Positions 6,941-13,279 of a stretch of 13,633 nucleotides of DNA are shown here, one piece after another. Position 1 is the stretch's first letter; every line of letters begins with the position of its first letter. The notes under the pieces are model-generated. The model was not told where the DNA came from, did no database searches, and saw only the letters and a list, made by a program, of their open reading frames with translations. The position numbers and the translations under genes were made by a program. The stretch is from Candidatus Spyradenecus faecavium. Its GTDB lineage: Bacteria > Verrucomicrobiota > Kiritimatiellia > RFP12 > DVOR01. The DNA lies in assembly GCA_018713405.1 (NCBI GenBank), contig DVOR01000139.1, forward strand, positions 1-13,633, in the 5' to 3' direction.

Positions 6941-8230
6941 TCAGAGCCCGGCCTCCAGACGCGCCTTGACGGCCGCCAGGTCGGTGTCCGCGGGGGCGGC
7001 GCCGGACTTCACCGCGGCCTCGGCCACGGCGTAGGAGACGGTGGCGTAGAGGCGCTTGTCGAAGGCCTTGGGGATGATGTAGCCCGGGCCGAAGGCCAGC
7101 TGCTCGGTGGGATAGAGCGCCTGCACCTCGGGCGGGACGGGCTCGCGGGCGAGGGCGGCGAGGGCCTGGCTGGCGGCCACCTTCATCTCGGTGTTGATGG
7201 TGCGGGCGCGGACGTCGAGCGCGCCGCGGAAGAGGAAGGGGAAGCCCAGGACGTTGTTGATCTGGTTCGGGTAGTCCGAGCGGCCCGTGGCCATGACGTA
7301 GGGGCGGCCGGCGAGGGCCTTGGCCACCTCGGCGGGCTCGATCTCGGGGTCGGGGTTGGCCATCGCGAAGATGGCGGGGAAGTCGGCCATCGCCCGCACG
7401 TCGTCGCCCGAGAGCACGCCCGCGGCGGAGACGCCGATGAAGACGTGGGCGCCGGCGAGGGCCTCCTGGAGGGTGCGCTTGTCGGTGGCGACGGCATGGC
7501 GGCGCTTGTGCTCGGTCAGGTCGGTGCGGTCGGCGCGGATGACGCCCTTGGAGTCGCACATCGTCAGGTCACGCACGCCGGCGGCCTTGCACATGTCGGC
7601 GATGCGGATGCCCGCGGCGCCGGCGCCGTTGACGACCACGCGCAGGTCGCCCAGGTCGCGCTTGGCGATGGCGGCGTAGTTGATCAGGCCGGCCACGGTG
7701 ATGACGGCGGTGCCCCACTGGTCGTCGTGGAAGACGGGGATGTCCAGCTCCTCATCCAGCACGCGCTCGATCTCGAAGCACGCAGGCGCGGCGATGTCCT
7801 CCAGGTTGATGCCGCCGTACATCGGGGCGATGGCGCGGCAGACTTCGATGACGCGCTGCGGGTCGGTCTTGCCCGTGTCCGCGCCGTCCTTGCGGCAGTG
7901 GGCGACGGGGACGGGCCAGGCGTCGACGCCGGCGAAGGCCTTGAAGAGCGCGGCCTTGCCCTCCATGACGGGGATCGAGGCCGCCGCGCCCAGGTCGCCC
8001 AGCCCCAGGATGGCCGTGCCGTCGGAGACCACGGCCACCAGGTTGCGCTTCGCGCTGAGGTCGAACGCCCGCGCCGGCTCCTTGGCGATGGCCTTCACGG
8101 CCTGCGCCACGCCGGGGGTGTAAGCCAGGCACAGATCCTTCTGCGTGGCCAGCGGCTTGCGCAACGCCACCCCCACCTTGCCGCCGTCATGGAACGCGAA
8201 CACCTCATCCCGCGAAATCTCGATAGCCAT
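6941..8230 (-). CDS. maeB: NAD(P)-dependent malic enzyme, short bacterial form
   Basis: Malic enzyme decarboxylates malate to pyruvate and reduces NAD(P). The 429-residue protein is the short form without the phosphotransacetylase-like tail of E. coli MaeB. Visible landmarks are AYTPGVA (36-42, with the catalytic Tyr37), GLGDLG (76-81), VMEGKAALFK (88-97, catalytic Lys92), NLEDI, FHDDQWGTA (167-175), the Rossmann loop NGAGAAG (201-207), AMANPDPEI, and GRSDYPNQINN. Whether it prefers NAD or NADP cannot be read safely. Odd: the strongly conserved FHDDQHGTA motif has Trp172 in place of His. The ribosome binding site AAAGGA (8238-8243) is 7 bases ahead of the ATG. It is the first gene of the maeB-chrA-chrA-comF operon. 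Confidence 0.95.
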   Translation of the reverse strand: MAIEISRDEVFAFHDGGKVGVALRKPLATQKDLCLAYTPGVAQAVKAIAKEPARAFDLSAKRNLVAVVSDGTAILGLGDLGAAASIPVMEGKAALFKAFAGVDAWPVPVAHCRKDGADTGKTDPQRVIEVCRAIAPMYGGINLEDIAAPACFEIERVLDEELDIPVFHDDQWGTAVITVAGLINYAAIAKRDLGDLRVVVNGAGAAGIRIADMCKAAGVRDLTMCDSKGVIRADRTDLTEHKRRHAVATDKRTLQEALAGAHVFIGVSAAGVLSGDDVRAMADFPAIFAMANPDPEIEPAEVAKALAGRPYVMATGRSDYPNQINNVLGFPFLFRGALDVRARTINTEMKVAASQALAALAREPVPPEVQALYPTEQLAFGPGYIIPKAFDKRLYATVSYAVAEAAVKSGAAPADTDLAAVKARLEAGL

Positions 8231-8259
8231 CTGCCGATCCTTTCTGAAAAACGCCGCCC

Positions 8260-8268
8260 ATTATACCA
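8260..8268 (-). promoter_or_regulatory. Extended -10 promoter for the maeB operon
   Basis: On the minus strand TGG-TATAAT (8268 to 8260), preceded by ATT, is a perfect extended -10 box. No -35 of note at 17 bases spacing. Predicted leader about 23 bases, containing AAAGGA. The same nine-base core is seen ahead of trkA with one change. Confidence 0.65.
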
Positions 8269-8301
8269 AATCCCCCACCCCACCCGCAGACAATGATGCG
8301 A

Positions 8302-8370
8302 GGGATGGCCTGCGGCCACCCCGGAGAACAGAGAACAGAAAACAGAGAACGGAGCGCCCCTGACGGGGCG
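8302..8370 (+). repeat. Hairpin-heptamer array-hairpin element, copy 1
   Basis: A hairpin GGGATGGCC-TGC-GGCCACCC (8302-8321) is followed by a 7-base-period array GAGAACA, GAGAACA, GAAAACA, GAGAACG (8323-8353). A second hairpin CGCCCC-TGAC-GGGGCG (8355-8370) and ACGGAG follow. The same order of parts recurs at 13102-13171 (same strand) and 13324-13389 (opposite strand). The arrays are near identical while the hairpin stems differ in sequence. No coding capacity is suggested here. Confidence 0.8.
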
Positions 8371-8386
8371 ACGGAGAGACCGCCGT

Positions 8387-8472
8387 GAAAAACCCTAAGG
8401 GGTCGGGGGCGAAACCCTAAGGGTTTTGGGTCGGAACCCTTAGGGTTTCGAGGCAGACCCTTAAGGGTTTCA
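8387..8472. repeat. Palindrome array, copy 2
   Basis: Four palindromes at about 22-base spacing: AACCCTAAGGGGT type (8389-8402), AAACCCTAAGGGTTT (8412-8426), GAACCCTTAGGGTTT (8434-8448) and ACCCTTAAGGGTTT (8457-8470). Its two ends match copy 1 (2685-2757) in inverted orientation, while its centre (8412-8448) matches copy 1 centre in direct orientation. It lies 16 bases beyond the heptamer element and about 60 bases before the pilB promoter. Confidence 0.8.
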
Positions 8473-8530
8473 GAAAATCATCAGCACTTATTTGGATAGG
8501 CGGGTGTGGGCGCCGCCCCATCACCCCCGC

Positions 8531-8559
8531 TTGCGGGCACGGGCGGGTTGTGGTATCTT
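8531..8559 (+). promoter_or_regulatory. Sigma70-type promoter for the pilB-pilT-pilB operon
   Basis: TTGCGG (8531-8536) and TATCTT (8554-8559) are spaced by 17 bases, with TTGTGG directly ahead of the -10, giving an extended -10. Predicted leader about 30 bases before the GTG start at 8596. Confidence 0.55.
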
Positions 8560-8595
8560 AAGGACGATGATGATAGCTTTTCTGGAGAGCATGGC

Positions 8596-10284
8596 GTGAC
8601 GACAAACGACGAGTATGCGTTGCAGATCCTGCAGGAGACGGGGCACCTGACGGCCGAGCAGGTGGCGTCGGCGTTGGGCGCGGAGCGTCGCGAGGGCCAG
8701 ACGGCGCTCGATTGGCTGGTGGAACAGGGGGCCATCAGCGAGGAGGACGTGCTGGGGACGCTCGCGGAGCAGTTCGGCATGCCTTTCGCCTCGATCGACG
8801 GGGACGACGTGGACCCGGCGGCGGTGAAGCTGCTGGACGCCGAGACGGCGCGGAAGTACAACGCCGTGCCGTTGCAGGATGACGGCGATTCGGTGATGGT
8901 GGCGATCTGCGACCCGGCGAACTATGACGCGCAGGACGCGATCCGTTACCGGCTGAACGGGAAGAACGCCGATTTCGTGGTGGTGACCACCGGCGACGTG
9001 AAGCGGCTGATGGACAAGCTCTATCCGCTGACCTTTGACCCGAACGCGACGGACACCGGCGAGGGGCTGGTCTCCCAGCGCAAGGAGATGGAGGTGGATG
9101 AGAGCGGCGAGGGCGACGCGCCGGTCATCCGCCTGGTGAGCCTGATCCTGATGGACGCCTGCAAGATGAAGGCTTCCGACATTCACCTGGAGCCGATGGA
9201 GAAGCGGTTCCGCGTGCGTTTCCGCATCGACGGCGCGCTGCGCGAGATGGACCCGCCGCCGAAGCGCCTGCAGGGGGCGATCCTTTCGCGCGTGAAGCTG
9301 ATGGCGAACATGGACCTCTCCGAGCGGCGCATCCCGCAGGACGGCCGCATCCAGGTGAAGATGGGCGACCGTGAGCTGGACCTGCGTGTGAGCACGGTGC
9401 CGACGAACTTCGGCGAGTCCATCGTCATGCGTATCCTGGACAAGCAGAACCTGGCGCTGGGCTTGCCGCAGCTGGGCTTCCTTTCCGACGACCAGGCGAA
9501 GTTCGAGCGGTTGATCGGCCTGCCTGACGGCGTGATCCTGGTGACGGGCCCGACGGGCTCGGGTAAGACGACGACGCTTTACGCCTGCCTGGGGCAGATC
9601 AACCGGCCGGACAAGAAGCTGATCACCGTCGAGGACCCGGTGGAATACCAGATGAGCGGCATCAACCAGGTGCAGGTGAACCGCGCGGTGGGGTTGGACT
9701 TCTCGGCCGCGTTGCGCTCCATCCTGCGTCAGGCGCCGAACATCGTCATGATCGGCGAAATCCGTGACCACGAGACGGCGGAGATCGCGATGGAGGCGGC
9801 GCTGACGGGCCACCTCGTCTTCTCCACCCTGCACACGAACGACGCGCCCAGCGCGGTGACGCGTCTGTGCGACATCGGCATCAAGCCCTTCCTGGTGGCG
9901 TCGGCGTTGCGCGCGGCGATGGCCCAGCGCCTGGTGCGCGCCATCTGCGAGAAGTGCCGCGAGGAGCACACGCCCACGGAGCACGAGCGCAAGCTGTTGG
10001 GCTCGATGGCCAAGAACATCGACAGCATGCGGATGTTCAAGGGCAAGGGCTGCCCCGTGTGCAACAACACCGGCTACAAGGGCCGCAAGGGCATCTTCGA
10101 GATCTTCACCGTGGACGACACCGTGCAGCGCATGATCTTTGACCGCGTGCCGACCACCACCCTGCGCACCCGCGTGCGTGAGATGGGCATGCGCACCCTC
10201 CGCGAGGACGGCATGCTCAAGGTCGCCAGCGGCATGACCACCCTGGAGGAGGTCCTCCGCGCCACGATGGGCGACGAGAACTAA
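8596..10284 (+). CDS. pilB: Type IV pilus assembly ATPase PilB (GspE/PulE family), first copy
   Basis: PilB is the hexameric cytoplasmic motor that powers pilus extension. The 562-residue protein has a MshEN/GspE N-terminal domain (about 1-145), a linker with charged residues, then the motor: SDIHLEP, the Walker A GPTGSGKT (318-325), the Asp box TVEDPVEY, the Walker B region MIGEIRD (385-391) and the His box GHLVFSTLHT (405-414). A tetracysteine zinc site follows (C451/C454 and C486/C489), as usual for PilB/GspE. Odd: the residues before Walker B read RQAPNIVMIGE, where RQDPD is usual (A380, N382). Start: the GTG at 8596 has GGAG 8 bases upstream. The frame is open from 8506, but that start lies ahead of the promoter. 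Codons favour GCG, CTG and GTG, unlike the second PilB gene. First gene of a three-ATPase operon. Confidence 0.93.
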   Translation: MTTNDEYALQILQETGHLTAEQVASALGAERREGQTALDWLVEQGAISEEDVLGTLAEQFGMPFASIDGDDVDPAAVKLLDAETARKYNAVPLQDDGDSVMVAICDPANYDAQDAIRYRLNGKNADFVVVTTGDVKRLMDKLYPLTFDPNATDTGEGLVSQRKEMEVDESGEGDAPVIRLVSLILMDACKMKASDIHLEPMEKRFRVRFRIDGALREMDPPPKRLQGAILSRVKLMANMDLSERRIPQDGRIQVKMGDRELDLRVSTVPTNFGESIVMRILDKQNLALGLPQLGFLSDDQAKFERLIGLPDGVILVTGPTGSGKTTTLYACLGQINRPDKKLITVEDPVEYQMSGINQVQVNRAVGLDFSAALRSILRQAPNIVMIGEIRDHETAEIAMEAALTGHLVFSTLHTNDAPSAVTRLCDIGIKPFLVASALRAAMAQRLVRAICEKCREEHTPTEHERKLLGSMAKNIDSMRMFKGKGCPVCNNTGYKGRKGIFEIFTVDDTVQRMIFDRVPTTTLRTRVREMGMRTLREDGMLKVASGMTTLEEVLRATMGDEN

Positions 10285-10298
10285 GGAGCTTCGCGACT

Positions 10299-11417
10299 AT
10301 GGAAAAGACCGTTTACGAGCTGGCCCCCGAGGCCGTCACCGAGATCACGATGCAGGACCTCATGCAGGCGACCGTCGACGAGGGCGCCTCCGACCTGCAC
10401 ATCCGCGTGGGGGGGCCGCCCTACCTGCGCTGCTCCGGCGCGCTGGAGCCGCTGGACGTGCCGGCCCTCACCCAGGCCGACGTGGCCAAGCTGGCCCTGG
10501 AGATCTCCAACGAGGAGCAGATCGCCGAGGTGGAGAAGAACGGCGGCGCCGACTTCGGCCTCTACTTCTCCGAGGCCGCGCGCTTCCGCGTCTCGGTCTT
10601 CAAGGAGCGGCACAACTACGGCCTCGTCCTCCGCCAGATCCCCTCGACCATCCTGACGCTGGAGCAGCTGGGCCTGCCCGAGGCCGTGCACGAGCTGCTC
10701 TACAAGCCGCGCGGCCTCATCCTGGTGACGGGCCCGACGGGCTCGGGCAAGTCCACGACCTTGGCCTCGATGCTCAACATCATCAACGAGGACCGCGACT
10801 GCCACATCATCACCATCGAGGACCCGATCGAGTTCTACCACTACTCCAAGAAGTCCATCGTCACCCAGCGCGAGGTCGGCGCCGACGTGCCCACCTTCGC
10901 CGAGGCCATCCGCCGCGCCCTCCGCCAGGACCCGGACGTGATCCTCGTGGGCGAAATGCGCGACCTGGAGACGATCGGCGCGGCCATCACCGCCGCCGAG
11001 ACGGGCCACTTGGTCTTCGGCACGCTGCACACCACCGGCGCGGCCGCGACCGTCGACCGCATCATCGACTCCTTCCCGACGAACCAGCAGGAGCAGGTGC
11101 GCACGCAGCTCTCGATGTCGCTGGTGGCCGTCATCTCGCAGGTGCTCCTGCCCCGCGCCGACAAGGGCGGCAAGGGCCGGTGCGCGGCCTTCGAGATCAT
11201 GATGTCCACCCCCTCCATCCGCAGCCGCATCCGCGACAACAAGACCTTCCAGATCACCTCCGACATCCAGACCGGCGCGAAGTTCGGCATGATCTCGCTG
11301 GACGACTCGCTCCTGCGCCTCTACTCCGAGGGCAAGATCTCCTACGAGGACCTCGTCACCAAGGCCCAGGACCCCGAGACCACCGTGCAGAAACTCCGCG
11401 AAATGCAGGGGGAATAA
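10299..11417 (+). CDS. pilT: Type IV pilus retraction ATPase PilT
   Basis: PilT drives pilus retraction (twitching, DNA uptake, surface attachment). The 372-residue product has the PilT layout: MQDLMQATVDEGASDLHIRVGGPPYLR near the N-terminus in separate parts (LMQATVDEG, ASDLHIRVG), Walker A GPTGSGKS (145-152), Asp box TIEDPIEF, the segment AIRRALRQDPDVILVGEMRD (203-222) with Walker B, and the His box GHLVFGTLHTT (236-246). It lacks the tetracysteine site, as PilT does. The C-terminal retraction motif AIRNLIRE appears as SIRSRIRD (306-313). At 372 residues it is slightly longer than the usual 345 or so, from a 17-residue N-terminal extension and tail. AAGGAG (10283-10288) overlaps the pilB stop and lies 10 bases from the ATG. 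The next gene begins 6 bases after its stop. Confidence 0.95.
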   Translation: MEKTVYELAPEAVTEITMQDLMQATVDEGASDLHIRVGGPPYLRCSGALEPLDVPALTQADVAKLALEISNEEQIAEVEKNGGADFGLYFSEAARFRVSVFKERHNYGLVLRQIPSTILTLEQLGLPEAVHELLYKPRGLILVTGPTGSGKSTTLASMLNIINEDRDCHIITIEDPIEFYHYSKKSIVTQREVGADVPTFAEAIRRALRQDPDVILVGEMRDLETIGAAITAAETGHLVFGTLHTTGAAATVDRIIDSFPTNQQEQVRTQLSMSLVAVISQVLLPRADKGGKGRCAAFEIMMSTPSIRSRIRDNKTFQITSDIQTGAKFGMISLDDSLLRLYSEGKISYEDLVTKAQDPETTVQKLREMQGE

Positions 11418-11423
11418 CCCGCC

Positions 11424-13103
11424 ATGGCAGACTCCCTTCAGCTCCCGCCCCTCGTCGCGCTCGTCCTCGAGAACGGCTTCATCGACGACACCCAGGCCCA
11501 AGAGCTCGTCCGCCAGCACATCGAAGGCGGCAAGCCCTACAAGGAGCTCATCCTCGACCTCGACGTCCTCAGCGAGGACGACCTGCTCTCGCTCATGGCC
11601 GGCAGCCAGGGCACCGACGTCGTCGACCTCTCCAACTTCGCCTTCGACGACACGCTGAAGAACCTCGTCCCCGTGGCCAGCGTGCGGATGCACTCCATCG
11701 TCCCCGTCGAGGCCGAGAGCGACCACGTGACCTTCGCCACCGCCGACCTGGTGGAGGCCGACGTCATCGACGAGCTCACCTTCCTCCTCTCCCGCGAGAT
11801 CCGCTTCGTCTTCGCCACCGAGGCGCAGATCAAGGCCGCCATCGACGAGAACTTCGCCGGCGGCGACGCCTCCGACGCACTCATCGAGGAGCTCCCCGAG
11901 TTCGACGCCGACAGCGCCGACGAGAAGGGCATCGAGAGCGCCGCGGCCTCCGCCCCCGTCATCCGCTTCGTCAACCTCGTCCTCTACCAGGCCATCACCG
12001 ACCGCGCCTCGGACATCCACATCGAGCCCTTCGAGAAGGACTTCAAGATCCGCTACCGCGTCGACGGCGCGCTCTACGAGATGAACCCGCCGCCGCTCAG
12101 CATGGCGCTGCCCATCATCTCGCGCATCAAGGTGCTCTCCAACCTCAACATCGCCGAGCGCCGCGTGCCGCAGGACGGCCGCATCGCCCTCACCGTCGCC
12201 GGGCGCCAGGTCGACCTCCGTGTCTCCTGCCTGCCCACCGTCCACGGCGAATCCGTCGTGCTCCGCGTCCTCGACCGCTCCGCCGTCTCCCTCGACCTGG
12301 AGAACATCGGCCTGCCAGAGGACATCTACGACGGCATCACCCTCGACATCGAGAAGCCCAACGGCATCTTCATCGTCACCGGCCCGACGGGCTCCGGTAA
12401 GACGACCACCCTCTACTCCTGCCTGCGCTACATCAACAAGGTCGACGTCAAGATCCTCACCGCCGAGGAGCCGGTGGAATACGACATCGAGGGCCTCGTC
12501 CAGGTGCCCATCAACCCCCAGCAGGGCAACACCTTCGCCAAGGTCCTCCGCGCCTTCCTCCGTCAGGACCCCGACATCATCATGGTCGGCGAAATCCGCG
12601 ACCTCGAGACCGCCGAGATCGCCATCCAGGCCGCCCTCACCGGCCACTTCGTCTTCTCCACCCTCCACACCAACGACGCCGCCGGCGCCGTCACGCGTCT
12701 GGTGGATATGAACGTCGCGCCCTACCTCATCTCCTCCACCCTCCAGGCCGTCCTGGCCCAGCGCCTCGTGCGTACCTGCTGCCAGAACTGCAAGACCTTC
12801 TACGACCCCGACGACGACGCCATCGGCCGCCTTGGCCTCACCCGCGCCGACATCGGCAACCGCAAGTTCGCCTTCGGCAAGGGCTGCAAGGTCTGCAACG
12901 CCACCGGCTACAAAGGCCGAAAGGGCGTCTTCGAGTACCTCCGCATGTCCAACCCCATCCGCGACATGATCAACAACCGCGAGCCCACCCTCGTCATCCG
13001 CGAGAAGGCCCGCGAACTCGGCATGCGCACCATGCGCGAGGACGCCATCCGAAACGTCCTCGACGGCTACACCACCGTCGACGAGGTCCTCCGCTACACC
13101 TGA
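11424..13103 (+). CDS. pilB: Type IV pilus/type II secretion ATPase (PilB/GspE family), second copy
   Basis: A second extension-type motor of 559 residues. An N-terminal MshEN-like domain (about 1-150) includes LVLENGFIDDTQAQELV (13-29). An acidic linker (about 151-180) follows, then the motor: SDIHIEPFE, Walker A GPTGSGKT (320-327), RQDPDIIMVGEIRD with Walker B, GHFVFSTLHTND, and zinc-site cysteines C453/C456 and C488/C491. Unlike the first copy, its RQDPD stretch is standard, but the Asp box reads TAEEPVEY with Glu349 where Asp is usual. It could be the extension motor of a second pilus, a GspE for type II secretion, or a partner of the first PilB. It has only a weak G-rich ribosome binding site, which suggests coupling to pilT. 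A strong hairpin overlaps its stop codon. Confidence 0.93.
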   Translation: MADSLQLPPLVALVLENGFIDDTQAQELVRQHIEGGKPYKELILDLDVLSEDDLLSLMAGSQGTDVVDLSNFAFDDTLKNLVPVASVRMHSIVPVEAESDHVTFATADLVEADVIDELTFLLSREIRFVFATEAQIKAAIDENFAGGDASDALIEELPEFDADSADEKGIESAAASAPVIRFVNLVLYQAITDRASDIHIEPFEKDFKIRYRVDGALYEMNPPPLSMALPIISRIKVLSNLNIAERRVPQDGRIALTVAGRQVDLRVSCLPTVHGESVVLRVLDRSAVSLDLENIGLPEDIYDGITLDIEKPNGIFIVTGPTGSGKTTTLYSCLRYINKVDVKILTAEEPVEYDIEGLVQVPINPQQGNTFAKVLRAFLRQDPDIIMVGEIRDLETAEIAIQAALTGHFVFSTLHTNDAAGAVTRLVDMNVAPYLISSTLQAVLAQRLVRTCCQNCKTFYDPDDDAIGRLGLTRADIGNRKFAFGKGCKVCNATGYKGRKGVFEYLRMSNPIRDMINNREPTLVIREKARELGMRTMREDAIRNVLDGYTTVDEVLRYT

Positions 13104-13124
13104 TGCGGCGCCATGCGCCGCATC
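13102..13124 (+). terminator. Strong hairpin at the end of the pil operon, possible terminator
   Basis: GATGCGGCGC-CAT-GCGCCGCATC is a perfect 10-base stem with a 3-base loop. It begins on the second base of the stop codon of the last pil gene. There is no T tract after it, so it is not a classic Rho-independent terminator. It may stop or protect the transcript, and it also forms the first hairpin of the repeat element that follows. Confidence 0.5.
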
Positions 13125-13171
13125 GGAGAACGGAGAACAGAGAACAGAGAACGGAACGCCCCTGCGGGGCG
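13102..13171 (+). repeat. Hairpin-heptamer array-hairpin element, copy 2
   Basis: The hairpin at 13102-13124 is followed by GAGAACG, GAGAACA, GAGAACA, GAGAACG (13126-13153) and a second hairpin CGCCCC-TGC-GGGGCG (13157-13171) with GAC after it. Same orientation and part order as 8302-8370. The second hairpin differs from copy 1 only in its loop, while the first hairpin is quite different. Confidence 0.8.
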
Positions 13172-13200
13172 ACAAAAAGGGCAATGGGTAGGGTGAGGCC

Positions 13201-13232
13201 AAGCTTCCAAGCCTCCAAACTTCCAAGCTTCC
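13201..13232 (+). repeat. Four-unit octamer array (AAGCTTCC)
   Basis: AAGCTTCC, AAGCCTCC, AAACTTCC and AAGCTTCC stand head to tail without gaps. A decayed relative lies at 2604-2640. No function seen. Confidence 0.85.
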
Positions 13233-13240
13233 CCTCCTGC

Positions 13241-13279
13241 GTCCTTCGTGTTTCTTCGTGGTCCTTTGTGTCCTTCGTG
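13241..13279 (+). repeat. TTCGTG-type short tandem repeat, abutting a start codon
   Basis: Units TCCTTCGTG, TTTCTTCGTG, GTCCTTTGTG and TCCTTCGTG follow each other (period 9-10). The last GTG directly precedes the ATG of the secreted-protein gene at 13280, so the repeat occupies the place where a ribosome binding site would be. Confidence 0.8.

Larger units (their letters stand above)
8231..8595. other. Gene-free divergent region between maeB and the pil operon
   Basis: These 365 bases contain, from left to right, the maeB ribosome binding site and promoter, a hairpin/heptamer/hairpin repeat (8302-8370), a four-palindrome array (8387-8472), and the pilB promoter and GTG start region. No protein-coding reading or structural RNA is supported in it. 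Confidence 0.8.

Noticed and set aside
6818..8296. Plus-strand open frame of 492 codons opposite maeB
   Set aside because: Antisense to a malic enzyme gene with all motifs; low-complexity product, no ribosome binding site.
8387..8472. CRISPR array
   Set aside because: Repeat units are only about 14 bases, spacers about 8 bases, and spacers are similar between copies; no cas genes nearby.
8506..8595. pilB starting at the ATG at 8506
   Set aside because: It lies upstream of the promoter; the GTG at 8596 has a ribosome binding site and matches the usual protein start.
13157..13171. Rho-independent terminator at the second hairpin
   Set aside because: The stem is good but what follows is GACAAAAAGG, with no T tract on the plus strand; the same hairpin occurs upstream of pilB where no gene ends.
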